NCBI RefSeq assembly: GCF_010731655.1
Contig: NZ_AP022619.1
Span: 4,216,001 to 4,280,000, forward strand
Direction: 5' to 3'
Length of the DNA: 64,000 nt
Source: Mycobacterium paraseoulense
GTDB taxonomy: Bacteria; Actinomycetota; Actinomycetes; Mycobacteriales; Mycobacteriaceae
In this document: positions 53,561 through 64,000 of the stretch, piece after piece
Layout: each line of letters starts with the position of its first letter
Numbering within the stretch: position 1 is the first letter of the stretch
Translations under genes and position numbers: made by a program
The notes under the pieces: generated by a model
The model's database searches: none
What the model saw: only the letters and a program-made list of their open reading frames with translations
What the model was told of the DNA's origin: nothing

Positions 53561-55720
53561 TCAGACGGTGGCCTTTACCCGGGTGGCCGCGGTCTCCGGC
53601 ATGGGTTCGTAGCGGGCGAAGCTGCGGGTGAACGACGCGGCCCCGTGGGCCAGTGAGCGCAGGTCGATCGCGTAGCGCGTCAGCTCCACCTGTGGCACCT
53701 CGGCTTTGACCAGCGTGCGTTCGTTGCCCGCGGTGTCGGTCCCAAGCACCCTGCCGCGTCGGCCGGACAGGTCACCCATCACCGCGCCCACGAAGTGGTC
53801 TGGCACCAGCACCGAAATCTCGTCGATCGGCTCGAGCAGGCTGACCTTCGTCGCCGCCGCCGCCTCGCGCAGCGCCAGAGCGCCCGCCATCTGGAACGCG
53901 AAATCCGAGGAGTCGACGCTGTGGGCCTTGCCGTCGAGCAGCGTGACCCGGATGTCGACCACCGGGTAGCCGGCGTGGACGCCCTTTTCCATCTGTGCCC
54001 GCACACCCTTTTCCACGCTCGGGATGAATTGCCGCGGCACCGCCCCGCCGACCACCTTGTCGACAAACTCGAATCCGGAGCCCTCCGGCAGCGGCTCGAC
54101 TTCGATGTCGCACACCGCGTACTGGCCGTGCCCGCCGGACTGCTTGACGTGGCGGCCGTGACCTTTTGCCTTGCCGCCGAACGTCTCTCGCAGCGGCACC
54201 CGAAGTTCGACGGTGTCCACGGTGACGCCGTAGCGGTTGGCCAGCGCGTCGAGGACGACACCGGCATGGGCTTCCCCCATGCACCACAACACGATCTGAT
54301 GGGTCTCGGAGTTCTGCTCGATCCGCAGCGTGGGGTCCTCGGCGGCCAGCCGGCCCAGACCCACCGACAGCTTGTCCTCGTCGGTCTTGGCGTGCGCCTG
54401 GATCGCGACCGGGAGCAGGGGCTCGGGCATGGTCCACGGTTTCAGCACGAGCGGCTCCGCCTTGTCCGACAGGGTGTCGCCGGTCTCGGCCCGGCTCAGT
54501 TTGCCGATCGCGCAGATATCGCCGGCCACCACGGCGGCGGCGGGGCGCTGCTGCTTGCCGAGCGGGAAGGACAGGACGCCCACGCGTTCGTCCTCGTCGT
54601 GGTCGGGGTGCGTGCTGCCGTTCCCGTTGACCGAGCCGAAGAACGACGCGAAATGGCCCGACACATGAACCGTCGTGTCGGGCCTGATGGTCCCGGAGAA
54701 CACCCGGACCAGGCTGAGCCTTCCGACGTAGGGGTCCGACGTCGTCTTCACCACCTCAGCGAGCAGGGGAGCGTCGGGATCGCAGGTCAGCGTCGCGTGC
54801 GGGGCGCCCTGCGGCGTAAACACCTCCGGCAGCGGGTGTTCCATCGGGGACGGGAATCCGCGCGTGGCAACCTCGAGCAATTCCAGGGTGCCGACGCCGG
54901 TGCTGCTGCACACCGGGATCACGGGGAAGAAGGACGCCCGGGCGACGGCCCGCTCCAGATCTTCGATGAGCACCGCCTCGTCGATGGACTCGCCGCCCAG
55001 GTAGCGATCCATCAGCGACTCGTCCTCGGATTCCTCGATGATGCCTTCGATGAGGGTCCCGCGCGCCTCCTCGATCTTCTCGGCGTCGGACGGATCGGTC
55101 GGCTGCATGGTCCGCTTGCCGCCGGCGTATTGGTAGCGCGTCTGCGACAGCAACCCGATCAGGCCTTCGCAGGACGGCAGGCCGGTCGGCAGGTAGAGCG
55201 GTAACACCTTGTCTCCGAACGCGTTCTGCGCGGCCGCCAGCGCCTCGGAGTAGTTGGCGCGGGTGTGGTCGAGCTTGGTGATCACCACGGCGCGGGGCAT
55301 GCCGACCTGATCGCATTCCTGCCACAGGGATTTGGTGGGTTCGTCCACGCCCTCGCTGGCCGCGATCACGAACAGCGCGCAGTCCGCGGCACGCAAGCCG
55401 GCCCGCAACTCCCCGACGAAATCGGCGTACCCGGGCGTGTCGACCAGGTTGATCTTGATGCCGTCGTGCGCCAGCGACGCGACGGCCAGGCCGACCGACC
55501 GCTGCTGGCGGATCTCGGCGTCGTCGTAGTCACAGACCGTGCTGCCGTCGGTGACCGAGCCCGCCCTGGTCAGCACCCCCCCGGCGACCAGCAGCGCCTC
55601 GACCAGGGTGGTCTTGCCGCCGCCGGAGGGCCCTACCAGCACGATGTTGCGCACATCGCCGGGACCGTTCGCGGTGGGAGCGGCCGCCGCGCCCTGGGAA
55701 GCGTTCGCCTTGTCCGCCAT
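53561..55720 (-). CDS. fusA2: Elongation factor G-like protein FusA2
   Basis: The 719-residue protein has the five-domain EF-G architecture: the P-loop GPSGGGKTTL, DTPGY (G3), then GGHGQYAV in domain IV and VPDHFVGAVMGDLSGRRGRV in domain V. Several GTPase motifs differ from canonical EF-G: the switch I ERGITI is QRSVGLA, and NKxD (G4) is TKLD (148-151). It matches Rv0120c. It is not the main elongation factor; the family has been linked to altered or specialised ribosome functions. The exact role is unknown. Confidence 0.92.
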   Translation of the reverse strand: MADKANASQGAAAAPTANGPGDVRNIVLVGPSGGGKTTLVEALLVAGGVLTRAGSVTDGSTVCDYDDAEIRQQRSVGLAVASLAHDGIKINLVDTPGYADFVGELRAGLRAADCALFVIAASEGVDEPTKSLWQECDQVGMPRAVVITKLDHTRANYSEALAAAQNAFGDKVLPLYLPTGLPSCEGLIGLLSQTRYQYAGGKRTMQPTDPSDAEKIEEARGTLIEGIIEESEDESLMDRYLGGESIDEAVLIEDLERAVARASFFPVIPVCSSTGVGTLELLEVATRGFPSPMEHPLPEVFTPQGAPHATLTCDPDAPLLAEVVKTTSDPYVGRLSLVRVFSGTIRPDTTVHVSGHFASFFGSVNGNGSTHPDHDEDERVGVLSFPLGKQQRPAAAVVAGDICAIGKLSRAETGDTLSDKAEPLVLKPWTMPEPLLPVAIQAHAKTDEDKLSVGLGRLAAEDPTLRIEQNSETHQIVLWCMGEAHAGVVLDALANRYGVTVDTVELRVPLRETFGGKAKGHGRHVKQSGGHGQYAVCDIEVEPLPEGSGFEFVDKVVGGAVPRQFIPSVEKGVRAQMEKGVHAGYPVVDIRVTLLDGKAHSVDSSDFAFQMAGALALREAAAATKVSLLEPIDEISVLVPDHFVGAVMGDLSGRRGRVLGTDTAGNERTLVKAEVPQVELTRYAIDLRSLAHGAASFTRSFARYEPMPETAATRVKATV

Positions 55721-55886
55721 GACGTTCCTCCAGTTCTCCCTGGCGTGTCACCGAGTGGGGGGCGCCCAGTGCGGTGTGTCCTAACTCACAGGGTCTATGA
55801 GCAACTTTTCCCCCAACGGCGGCCCAACACAAGGCCACGGGCAGGCCACAATTGCGTCGGGCCGATCCGAAAATGAGCGTGGTTCG

Positions 55887-56303
55887 TCAGGCGTGCCAGC
55901 TCGACCAGCGGCGAACCGCGACCGCGATCACCGGACCGTCCAGCGAAACCGATTGATACTGAGGGTACTTGGCGCGTAGGAGCCGATAGGCGGACTCCAT
56001 CGCCGCCCCGTCGGTGTGGATGGTGGCCGCGCCGTCGGCCCGCACCCACCACAACCGTGTCCAGTCATCGGCGTAGTGGTCGACGAGCAGGCTCACACGG
56101 GGGTCGTTTTCGATGTTGGCCAGCCGCCGCAGCCGCCGCGTCGTCTTGGGTTTCGCATCGACGGCGGTGTAGACCACATCGGGGGAGCCCTCGGCCACGG
56201 CGAACACCACCGGCACCAGGTGGGGAAGGCCGTCGGGCGTCACCGTGGCCAGCCGGGCCACCGGCGACCGGCCGAACCTGGCCTTGGGGTCGAATTCGCC
56301 CAC
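55887..56303 (-). CDS. PPOX-class F420-dependent oxidoreductase (Rv0121c-like)
   Basis: The 138-residue split-beta-barrel protein has the pyridoxamine-oxidase-like N-terminus ([20 protein letters not shown]) and a strand [20 protein letters not shown] typical of the TIGR03668 group of F420-binding proteins. Gene order matches Rv0121c. These use reduced F420 with unknown physiological substrates. It is divergent from pepA. Confidence 0.88.
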   Translation of the reverse strand: MGEFDPKARFGRSPVARLATVTPDGLPHLVPVVFAVAEGSPDVVYTAVDAKPKTTRRLRRLANIENDPRVSLLVDHYADDWTRLWWVRADGAATIHTDGAAMESAYRLLRAKYPQYQSVSLDGPVIAVAVRRWSSWHA

Positions 56304-56405
56304 GCCGTCAGCCTAGGCGCCGCCCAACCGCGTCGGCGGGAAACCATAGCGGCTGATCAGGACCGTGCCACTGCCGTGAATAGCTACCTGCATTACGGTT
56401 ATATA

Positions 56406-56417
56406 CACATAAATGTG
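56406..56417. promoter_or_regulatory. Small dyad CACAT-AA-ATGTG upstream of pepA
   Basis: A perfect five-base dyad lies in an unusually AT-rich patch (56398-56415) about 60 bases before the pepA start and 103 bases before the divergent F420 gene. AT-rich islands like this often mark promoters in mycobacteria. Evidence is positional only. Confidence 0.3.
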
Positions 56418-56477
56418 CCGCCCAGAACCGCACGGCCGGGACAGTTTGTGTTTACCGCGACGCAGGAAGGGTGACGG

Positions 56478-57527
56478 ATGAGCAAATCGAACCACCGCTC
56501 GGTCTGGTGGTCATGGTTGGTCAGCGTGCTGGCCGTGGTCGGGCTGGGTCTCGGCTTGGGCGTCGCGCCGGCGGCCGCATCGCCGTTCACCCGGCCGCAG
56601 GCTCCGATCGATGCCGCGGCGCTGGTCGGTCAGGTCGGGCCGCAGGTGGTCAACATCAGCACCAAATTCGGCTACAACAACGCGGTGGGCGCCGGGACGG
56701 GGATCGTGATCGACCCCAACGGCGTCGTGCTGACCAACAACCACGTCATCTCGGGCGCGACGGACATCAGCGCGTTCGACGTGGGCAACGGCCAGACGTA
56801 CGCCGTCGACGTGGTCGGTTACGACCGCAGCCAGGACGTCGCGGTGCTGCAACTGCGCGGCGGGGCCGGGCTTCCGAGCGCCGCGATCGGCGGTGGGGTG
56901 ACGGTGGGCCAGCCCGTCGTGGCGATGGGCAACGCCGGTGGCCAGGGTGGAACGCCGAGCGCGGTATCCGGCAAGGTGATCGCGCTCAACCAGTCCGTGT
57001 CGGCGACCGACACCCTGACCGGCGCGAACGAGTCGCTGGGCGGGCTGATCCAGGCCGACACGCCGATCAGGCCCGGCGACTCGGGTGGCCCGCTGGTCAA
57101 CAACGACGGGCAGGTGGTCGGCTTGAACACGGCCGCCACCGACAATTACAAGATGTCGGGCGGCGGGCAGGGCTTCGCCATCCCGATCGGCCACGCGATG
57201 GGCGTGGCCGGGCAGATCAGGTCCGGCGCCGCGTCGAACACCGTGCACATCGGCCCGACCGCGTTCCTCGGCCTGGGCGTCACCGACAGCAACGGCAACG
57301 GCGCGCGCGTCGAACGCGTGGTCACCGGCGGCCCCGCAGCGGGGGCCGGGATCTCTCCCGGTGACGTCATCACCGTCGTCGACAACGCCCCGATCACCGG
57401 AGCCACGTCGATGACGGACGTCCTCGTGCCGCACCATCCCGGCGACAACATCGCGGTGCGCTACCGCTCCGCCGAGGGCGGCGACCGCACCACGAATGTG
57501 ACGCTGGGGGAAGGGCCGCCAGCCTGA
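56478..57527 (+). CDS. pepA: Secreted serine protease PepA (HtrA-like, Mtb32A)
   Basis: The 349-residue protein has a signal peptide ([20 protein letters not shown], ending near PAAASP), a trypsin-like domain with His in LTNNHVI, Asp in [11 protein letters not shown] and Ser in [10 protein letters not shown], and a C-terminal PDZ domain ([20 protein letters not shown] and after). It matches Rv0125, a known secreted antigen. It starts a rightward set with treS and mak, 121 bases before treS. Confidence 0.93.
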   Translation: MSKSNHRSVWWSWLVSVLAVVGLGLGLGVAPAAASPFTRPQAPIDAAALVGQVGPQVVNISTKFGYNNAVGAGTGIVIDPNGVVLTNNHVISGATDISAFDVGNGQTYAVDVVGYDRSQDVAVLQLRGGAGLPSAAIGGGVTVGQPVVAMGNAGGQGGTPSAVSGKVIALNQSVSATDTLTGANESLGGLIQADTPIRPGDSGGPLVNNDGQVVGLNTAATDNYKMSGGGQGFAIPIGHAMGVAGQIRSGAASNTVHIGPTAFLGLGVTDSNGNGARVERVVTGGPAAGAGISPGDVITVVDNAPITGATSMTDVLVPHHPGDNIAVRYRSAEGGDRTTNVTLGEGPPA

Positions 57528-57648
57528 TCGCCGCGTCGACGATGCCCAGCTGGCCCCTAATTCCCTTGGCGCCGGCCGTGTTTCGTCACATGTTGGCGGG
57601 CGTGATTTCGAATGTCGCGCCTCGGGTACCCGTGGCATCGTGGATTTG

Positions 57649-59417
<1,769 letters not shown>

Positions 59418-59421
<4 letters not shown>

Positions 59422-59521
59422 CCGCGCCGGCGACGATGCAGAACGTAGTGATGAGAAGGAGCGGCGCCGATGACCGCGCCGGCGACGATGCAGAACGTAG
59501 TGATGAGAAGGAGCGGCGCCG
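59418..59521 (+). repeat. MIRU element, two identical tandem 52-bp units
   Basis: Units 59418-59469 and 59470-59521 are identical over 52 bases, each starting ATGACCGCGCCGGCGACGAT and ending GAGCGGCGCCG. They fill the treS-mak junction exactly, with ATGA overlaps at both edges. This placement and sequence are typical of mycobacterial interspersed repetitive units. In M. tuberculosis the MIRU02 (VNTR 154) locus lies between the same two genes, so the site is orthologous. Copy number at such loci varies between strains. Confidence 0.9.
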
Positions 59522-59525
59522 ATGA
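59418..59525 (+). CDS. 35-codon ORF encoded by the MIRU repeat
   Basis: ATG at 59418 overlaps the treS stop, and the frame runs through both repeat units to a TGA at 59523-59525 that overlaps the mak start (ATGA). It encodes 35 residues beginning [20 protein letters not shown]. Because 52 is not a multiple of three, each unit is read in a different frame. The ORF may only carry ribosomes from treS to mak. A second in-frame start at unit 2 gives a shorter ORF that does not end at the mak start. Confidence 0.45.
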
Positions 59526-60871
59526 CCGAGCCCGCTAAGTTGCCCTGGTCGGACTGGATCCCGCAGCAACGGTGGTACGCCGGACGCAATCGGGAGCTGA
59601 CCTCCGCCGAGGCCGCCGTGATGGTCCCACTTCGGGAGGACCTCGACCTGGTGCTGGTCGACGCCCAGTACGCCGACGGCTCATCCGAGCGCTACCAGGT
59701 GATCGTGCAATGGGATGCCGGGCCGGTCTCCGAGTACAGCACCGTCGCCACCATCGGCGCCGCCGGGGACCGCACCGGCTTCGATGGCCTCTACGACACC
59801 GACGCGCCCCGGTTTCTGTTGTCGCTGATCGACTCGTCGGCCGTGCGTAGCGCGTCCGGCACCGAGGTGAGGTTCGCCAAGGAGCCCGGTGTCGAACTGC
59901 CGCTAGAGGCGCTGCCGCACGTCTCGGACGCCGAACAGAGCAACACCAGCGTCATCTTCGACCGCGACGCCATCTTCAAGGCGTTTCGCCGGGTCAGCAG
60001 CGGCATCAACCCCGACATCGAGCTGAACCGGGTACTGGCCCGCGCCGGCAATCCGCACGTGGCCCGGCTGCTCGGCACCTACGAGATGGCCGCCGCGGAC
60101 GGCACCAACGATGAGGCATGGCCGCTCGGCATGGTGACCGAGTTCGCGTCCAACGCCGCGGAAGGGTGGGCGATGGCCACCGCCAGCGTCCGCGACCTGT
60201 TCGCGGAGGCCGATCTGTATGCGCACGAGGTCGGCGGCGACTTTGCCGGCGAATCCTGCCGGCTCGGCGAGGCCGTCGCCTCCGTGCACGCCACCTTGGC
60301 GGAGTCCCTCGGTACGGCGAAGGCGGCCTTCCCGGTCGACACCGTGCTGGCGCGGCTGTCGTCGACCGTGGCGAAGGTGCCCGAGCTGCAGGAGTACGCG
60401 GCGACCATCGAGGAACGATTCGCCAAACTCGCCGACGAGGAGATCACCGTCCAGCGGGTGCACGGCGACCTGCACCTCGGTCAAGTGCTGCGCACCCCCG
60501 AAAGCTGGCTGCTGATCGACTTCGAGGGCGAGCCGGGCCAGCCGCTCGAGGAACGGCGGGCTCCGGATTCGCCGTTGCGTGACGTGGCGGGTGTGCTGCG
60601 GTCCTTCGAATACGCCGCGTACGGACCGTTGGTGGACCAGGCGGCCGACAAGCAACTGGCCGCCCGCGCCCGGGAGTGGGTGGAGCGCAACCGGACCGCG
60701 TTCTGCGAGGGCTACGCCGCCGCGGCGGGGGTCGACCCGCGCGACTCGGCCGACTTGCTGGCCGCCTACGAACTCGACAAGGCGGTGTACGAGGCGGGAT
60801 ATGAGGCGCGGCACCGCCCCCATTGGTTGCCGATCCCGCTGCGCTCCATCGCCCGGCTCACCGCCTCGTAG
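59522..60871 (+). CDS. mak: Maltokinase Mak
   Basis: The 449-residue protein has a mycobacterial N-terminal cap ([20 protein letters not shown]) and an aminoglycoside-phosphotransferase-like kinase domain with the catalytic loop [12 protein letters not shown] and the metal-binding LIDFEGEP. It phosphorylates maltose to maltose-1-phosphate for GlgE. The ATG at 59522 follows GAAGGAG, supplied by the MIRU unit itself, so the repeat provides its ribosome-binding site. It matches Rv0127. Confidence 0.95.
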   Translation: MTEPAKLPWSDWIPQQRWYAGRNRELTSAEAAVMVPLREDLDLVLVDAQYADGSSERYQVIVQWDAGPVSEYSTVATIGAAGDRTGFDGLYDTDAPRFLLSLIDSSAVRSASGTEVRFAKEPGVELPLEALPHVSDAEQSNTSVIFDRDAIFKAFRRVSSGINPDIELNRVLARAGNPHVARLLGTYEMAAADGTNDEAWPLGMVTEFASNAAEGWAMATASVRDLFAEADLYAHEVGGDFAGESCRLGEAVASVHATLAESLGTAKAAFPVDTVLARLSSTVAKVPELQEYAATIEERFAKLADEEITVQRVHGDLHLGQVLRTPESWLLIDFEGEPGQPLEERRAPDSPLRDVAGVLRSFEYAAYGPLVDQAADKQLAARAREWVERNRTAFCEGYAAAAGVDPRDSADLLAAYELDKAVYEAGYEARHRPHWLPIPLRSIARLTAS

Positions 60872-60935
60872 CGGCAGGATAGGAAATCGCTATGCGTCGC
60901 CTGCGAGCGGCACGGGCGTCTGGAACCATGTCCGT

Positions 60936-61649
60936 GTGACGAGCGAGATCTTCGACAGCGAGGCGCGATTGTCCTGGGTGTTGGCCGCGCTGGCGGGCAT
61001 CCTCGGGGCGATCTCGTTCACCCACTCCGCGGGGTACTTCGTGGTCTTCATGACGGGGAACGCCCAACGCGGGGTGCTGGCCTACTTCAGCCACCAACCG
61101 TGGCTCGCCGCGAGTGCCGGCCTGCTCATGGTGGCGTTCGTCGCCGGCGTGGTGATCGCCTCGGTGTGCCGGAGGCGCTTCTGGGTGGACCATCCGCACG
61201 GGCCCACCGTGCTGACGACCTTGAGCTTGGCGGCGGCGGCGGTGGTCGACGTCTTGGACGAAGGGTGGGAAGAGAACTTCCTCGACTTCGCGCCCATCAT
61301 GCTGATGGCTTTTGGCACCGGCGCGTTGAACACCTCGTTCGTGAAGAACGGCGAAGTGTCCGTTCCGCTGAGTTACGTGACCGGGACGATGGTCAAGATG
61401 GGCCAGGGCATCGAGCGGCACATGGCCGGTGGGAAGGCGTCCGACTGGCTCGGCTATTTCCTGCTGTTCGCCAGCTTCGTCGTGGGCGCAGCGATCGGCG
61501 GCTGCATCAGCGTCGTGGTCAATGGGACCTGGATGCTGGTGATCGCTGCGGTCGTGTGCGCGTTGACGACCATTTACACATACTTTCACCAGGACCGGCG
61601 CGCGCTGTTGAACGACCGGCTGGACAAAAAGCATCGGCAGCAGCGCTGA
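60936..61649 (+). CDS. DUF1275 (YoaK-type) membrane protein
   Basis: The 237-residue protein has six or seven predicted transmembrane segments, including WVLAALAGILGAISFTHSAG and GLLMVAFVAGVVIASV. The family motifs FVVFMTGN and YVTGTMVKMGQ are present, which identifies DUF1275. The position matches Rv0128, a membrane protein of similar size. The start is the GTG at 60936. Function is unknown; relatives are proposed transporters. Confidence 0.82.
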   Translation: MTSEIFDSEARLSWVLAALAGILGAISFTHSAGYFVVFMTGNAQRGVLAYFSHQPWLAASAGLLMVAFVAGVVIASVCRRRFWVDHPHGPTVLTTLSLAAAAVVDVLDEGWEENFLDFAPIMLMAFGTGALNTSFVKNGEVSVPLSYVTGTMVKMGQGIERHMAGGKASDWLGYFLLFASFVVGAAIGGCISVVVNGTWMLVIAAVVCALTTIYTYFHQDRRALLNDRLDKKHRQQR

Positions 61650-61684
61650 CCGGTGCGCTGCTGCCGATGCTGGCTTGGCGGGTT

Positions 61685-62740
<1,056 letters not shown>

Positions 62741-62920
62741 CTACCCATCCCAACTTTCATCTGCCGCGTGCGGCGGTCGAATCTGTTCGTGGGCAGTGAA
62801 ACACGTCAGGACGAGGCAAATCGCCTGTCGCGGCCGGAGCTTCACATCGCGGTTGGCTAACGATTGGGAGTCGGCCGGAAATCGTTACGTTCGGGTCACG
62901 ATCGGCTATCGAGGGCGCAA

Positions 62921-63739
62921 CTAGGCGACGAGCCGGCGCAACAGCGTTGAGGCGGCCGCGATTCCGAGGACCGCCGCGACCGCCAGGACGACGATGTCCA
63001 TCGGGTTGAAGGGCGTGCCGATCAGCAGGCCCCGCAACGCGTTGACCTCGTAGCTGAGCGGGTTCACCCTGCTCAGCACCTGCAGCCAGGCGGGCATCAC
63101 GTCCACCGGGTACAGCGCGTTGGAGGCGAAGAACAACGGCATCGTGATGGCCTGGCCGATGCCCATCAGCCGATCGCGGCTGCGCACCAGGCCGGCCAGC
63201 GTCATCGACAGGCAGGCGAAGAATGCGGCGCCGAGCATCACGACGGCCATCGCGGCCACGATCCGCAGCGGGTTGACCGTGAGGCCGATATTCATCAGGT
63301 ACGCCAACGCCATGACGCCGACCACCTGGGCGACCGAGCGCACGCCGGCGGCGAATGCCTTGCCGGTGATCAGCGCCGACGCGGGCGCCGGCGTCACCAT
63401 CAACTTGGCCAGCACGCCCGCGTCTCGGTCCCAAATGATTTGTATGCCATAGAAAATGGAGATGAACAACGCCGACTGGGCGATGATCCCCGGCGCCAGG
63501 AAGGCCAGGTAAGACACCGATCCCGTCTGGATGACGTGCAGGTGGCTGAACGTGGTCCCGAAGATCAACAGCCACAGCGCCGGCTGCACCATCCGGGTGA
63601 CGAGTTCGGTTCTGTCGTGCTGCAGCTTCTGCATCTCGACGATCGCGAACGCGCCGACGCGGCTGAGCACCGCACCGACCCGTTGCCATCCACGCGGTGC
63701 GCGAACCAGGGTTGCGGGCATGACGCTGTCAACCGACAC
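62921..63739 (-). CDS. ABC-2 type exporter permease (DrrB-like)
   Basis: The 272-residue protein has six predicted transmembrane segments in the ABC-2 pattern: PALWLLIFGTTFSHLHV, YLAFLAPGIIAQSALFISIF, GVMALAYLMNIGLTV, AMAVVMLGAAFFACLSM, ITMPLFFASNALYPV, and a final helix before LLRRLVA. It pairs with the ATPase gene just upstream. The GTG at 63739 overlaps the ATPase end and follows AGAAAGG; the ATG at 63721 is an alternative. Export of a drug or lipid is typical for the family. It is not at this place in M. tuberculosis, where htdZ follows fbpC. Confidence 0.85.
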   Translation of the reverse strand: MSVDSVMPATLVRAPRGWQRVGAVLSRVGAFAIVEMQKLQHDRTELVTRMVQPALWLLIFGTTFSHLHVIQTGSVSYLAFLAPGIIAQSALFISIFYGIQIIWDRDAGVLAKLMVTPAPASALITGKAFAAGVRSVAQVVGVMALAYLMNIGLTVNPLRIVAAMAVVMLGAAFFACLSMTLAGLVRSRDRLMGIGQAITMPLFFASNALYPVDVMPAWLQVLSRVNPLSYEVNALRGLLIGTPFNPMDIVVLAVAAVLGIAAASTLLRRLVA

Positions 63740-64000
63740 GGCGCGCAGCCTTTCTGGCGGAACGGATTTCACGCAGCGATCCCGCGGACTCGGACGACGC
63801 GGATCCATCGTCCAGGCCCGAGGCCGCATAGTGGCGGAACACATCCTCGAGGGTGGCGCGCGGCGACACGGTGGACTTCAACTTGGCCGGCGTACCCACC
63901 GCCCGCAACTCACCGCGGTGCATGAGCGCGACCCGATCGCACAGCGCGTCGGCCTCTTCCATGTAATGGGTGGTCAGCAGCACGGTCACGCCGAACTCGG
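63729..64000 (-). CDS. ABC transporter ATP-binding protein, DrrA-like (partial)
   Basis: Only the C-terminal part is in the window. It shows the switch His in VTVLLTTHYMEEADALCDRV and a C-terminal extension (TLEDVFRHYAASGL) of drug-exporter ATPases. The Walker A, Walker B and signature motifs lie beyond the right edge. The gene overlaps the permease gene start by eleven bases, so the two are coupled. Confidence 0.88.
   Translation of the reverse strand, partial: EFGVTVLLTTHYMEEADALCDRVALMHRGELRAVGTPAKLKSTVSPRATLEDVFRHYAASGLDDGSASSESAGSLREIRSARKAARRVG

Overview
The window is high-GC actinobacterial DNA from a mycobacterium. The strongest evidence is a run of genes in the same order and orientation as a known stretch of the Mycobacterium tuberculosis chromosome: ctpI, a rhomboid protease (Rv0110), an acyltransferase (Rv0111), ldtA, oxyS, oxcA, fadD7, fusA2, Rv0121c, pepA, treS, mak, a membrane protein and fbpC. 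A tandem MIRU repeat lies between treS and mak, and an M-box Mg2+ riboswitch lies at about 42.63 kb. I saw no rRNA or tRNA gene, insertion sequence, prophage or CRISPR array.

Layout. (1) 1-14.2 kb is accessory metabolism: the tail of an SDR, a decayed methyltransferase, a CGNR regulator divergent from an SDR, a LipJ-type cyclase, a TetR regulator divergent from an MpaB-type oxygenase, a two-gene adenylation plus reductase pair resembling phenazine EhpF/EhpG, a cutinase with a VOC protein, and an SDR with an acyl-CoA ligase. (2) 14.2-24.0 kb holds the giant P-type ATPase CtpI, an ECF sigma factor divergent from an SDR-DUF899 pair, and the rhomboid gene. (3) 24.0-39.6 kb is a twelve-gene catabolic island between the Rv0110 and Rv0111 homologues. 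It is two divergent operons around one control region with a perfect 20-bp palindrome. Leftward run a 12-bladed SMP-30-like protein, a GntR/UTRA regulator, an acyl-CoA ligase, an SDR and a zinc alcohol dehydrogenase. Rightward run an SDR, a Rieske oxygenase, a Baeyer-Villiger-type flavoprotein, an SDR, a CaiB CoA-transferase, a ThDP enzyme and an aldehyde dehydrogenase. (4) 39.8-48.0 kb has the acyltransferase/SGNH protein, an O-methyltransferase, the M-box leader with two upstream ORFs and a small Rv1535-like gene, a quinone oxidoreductase and a carboxylic acid reductase. The heptose genes found here in M. tuberculosis (Rv0112-Rv0115) are absent. (5) 48.0-64.0 kb is conserved core: cell-wall cross-linking (ldtA), oxalyl-CoA metabolism (oxcA, fadD7, with oxyS), fusA2, pepA, trehalose to maltose-1-phosphate (treS, mak), antigen 85C, and a drug-type ABC exporter cut by the window edge.

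The most interesting candidate for an undescribed system is the catabolic island. Its gene set suggests hydroxylation, ketone formation, Baeyer-Villiger lactonisation, lactone opening, CoA activation and ThDP-dependent C-C cleavage of an alicyclic or terpenoid-like substrate; the substrate itself cannot be read from the sequence. The EhpF/EhpG-like pair and the M-box leader architecture come next.
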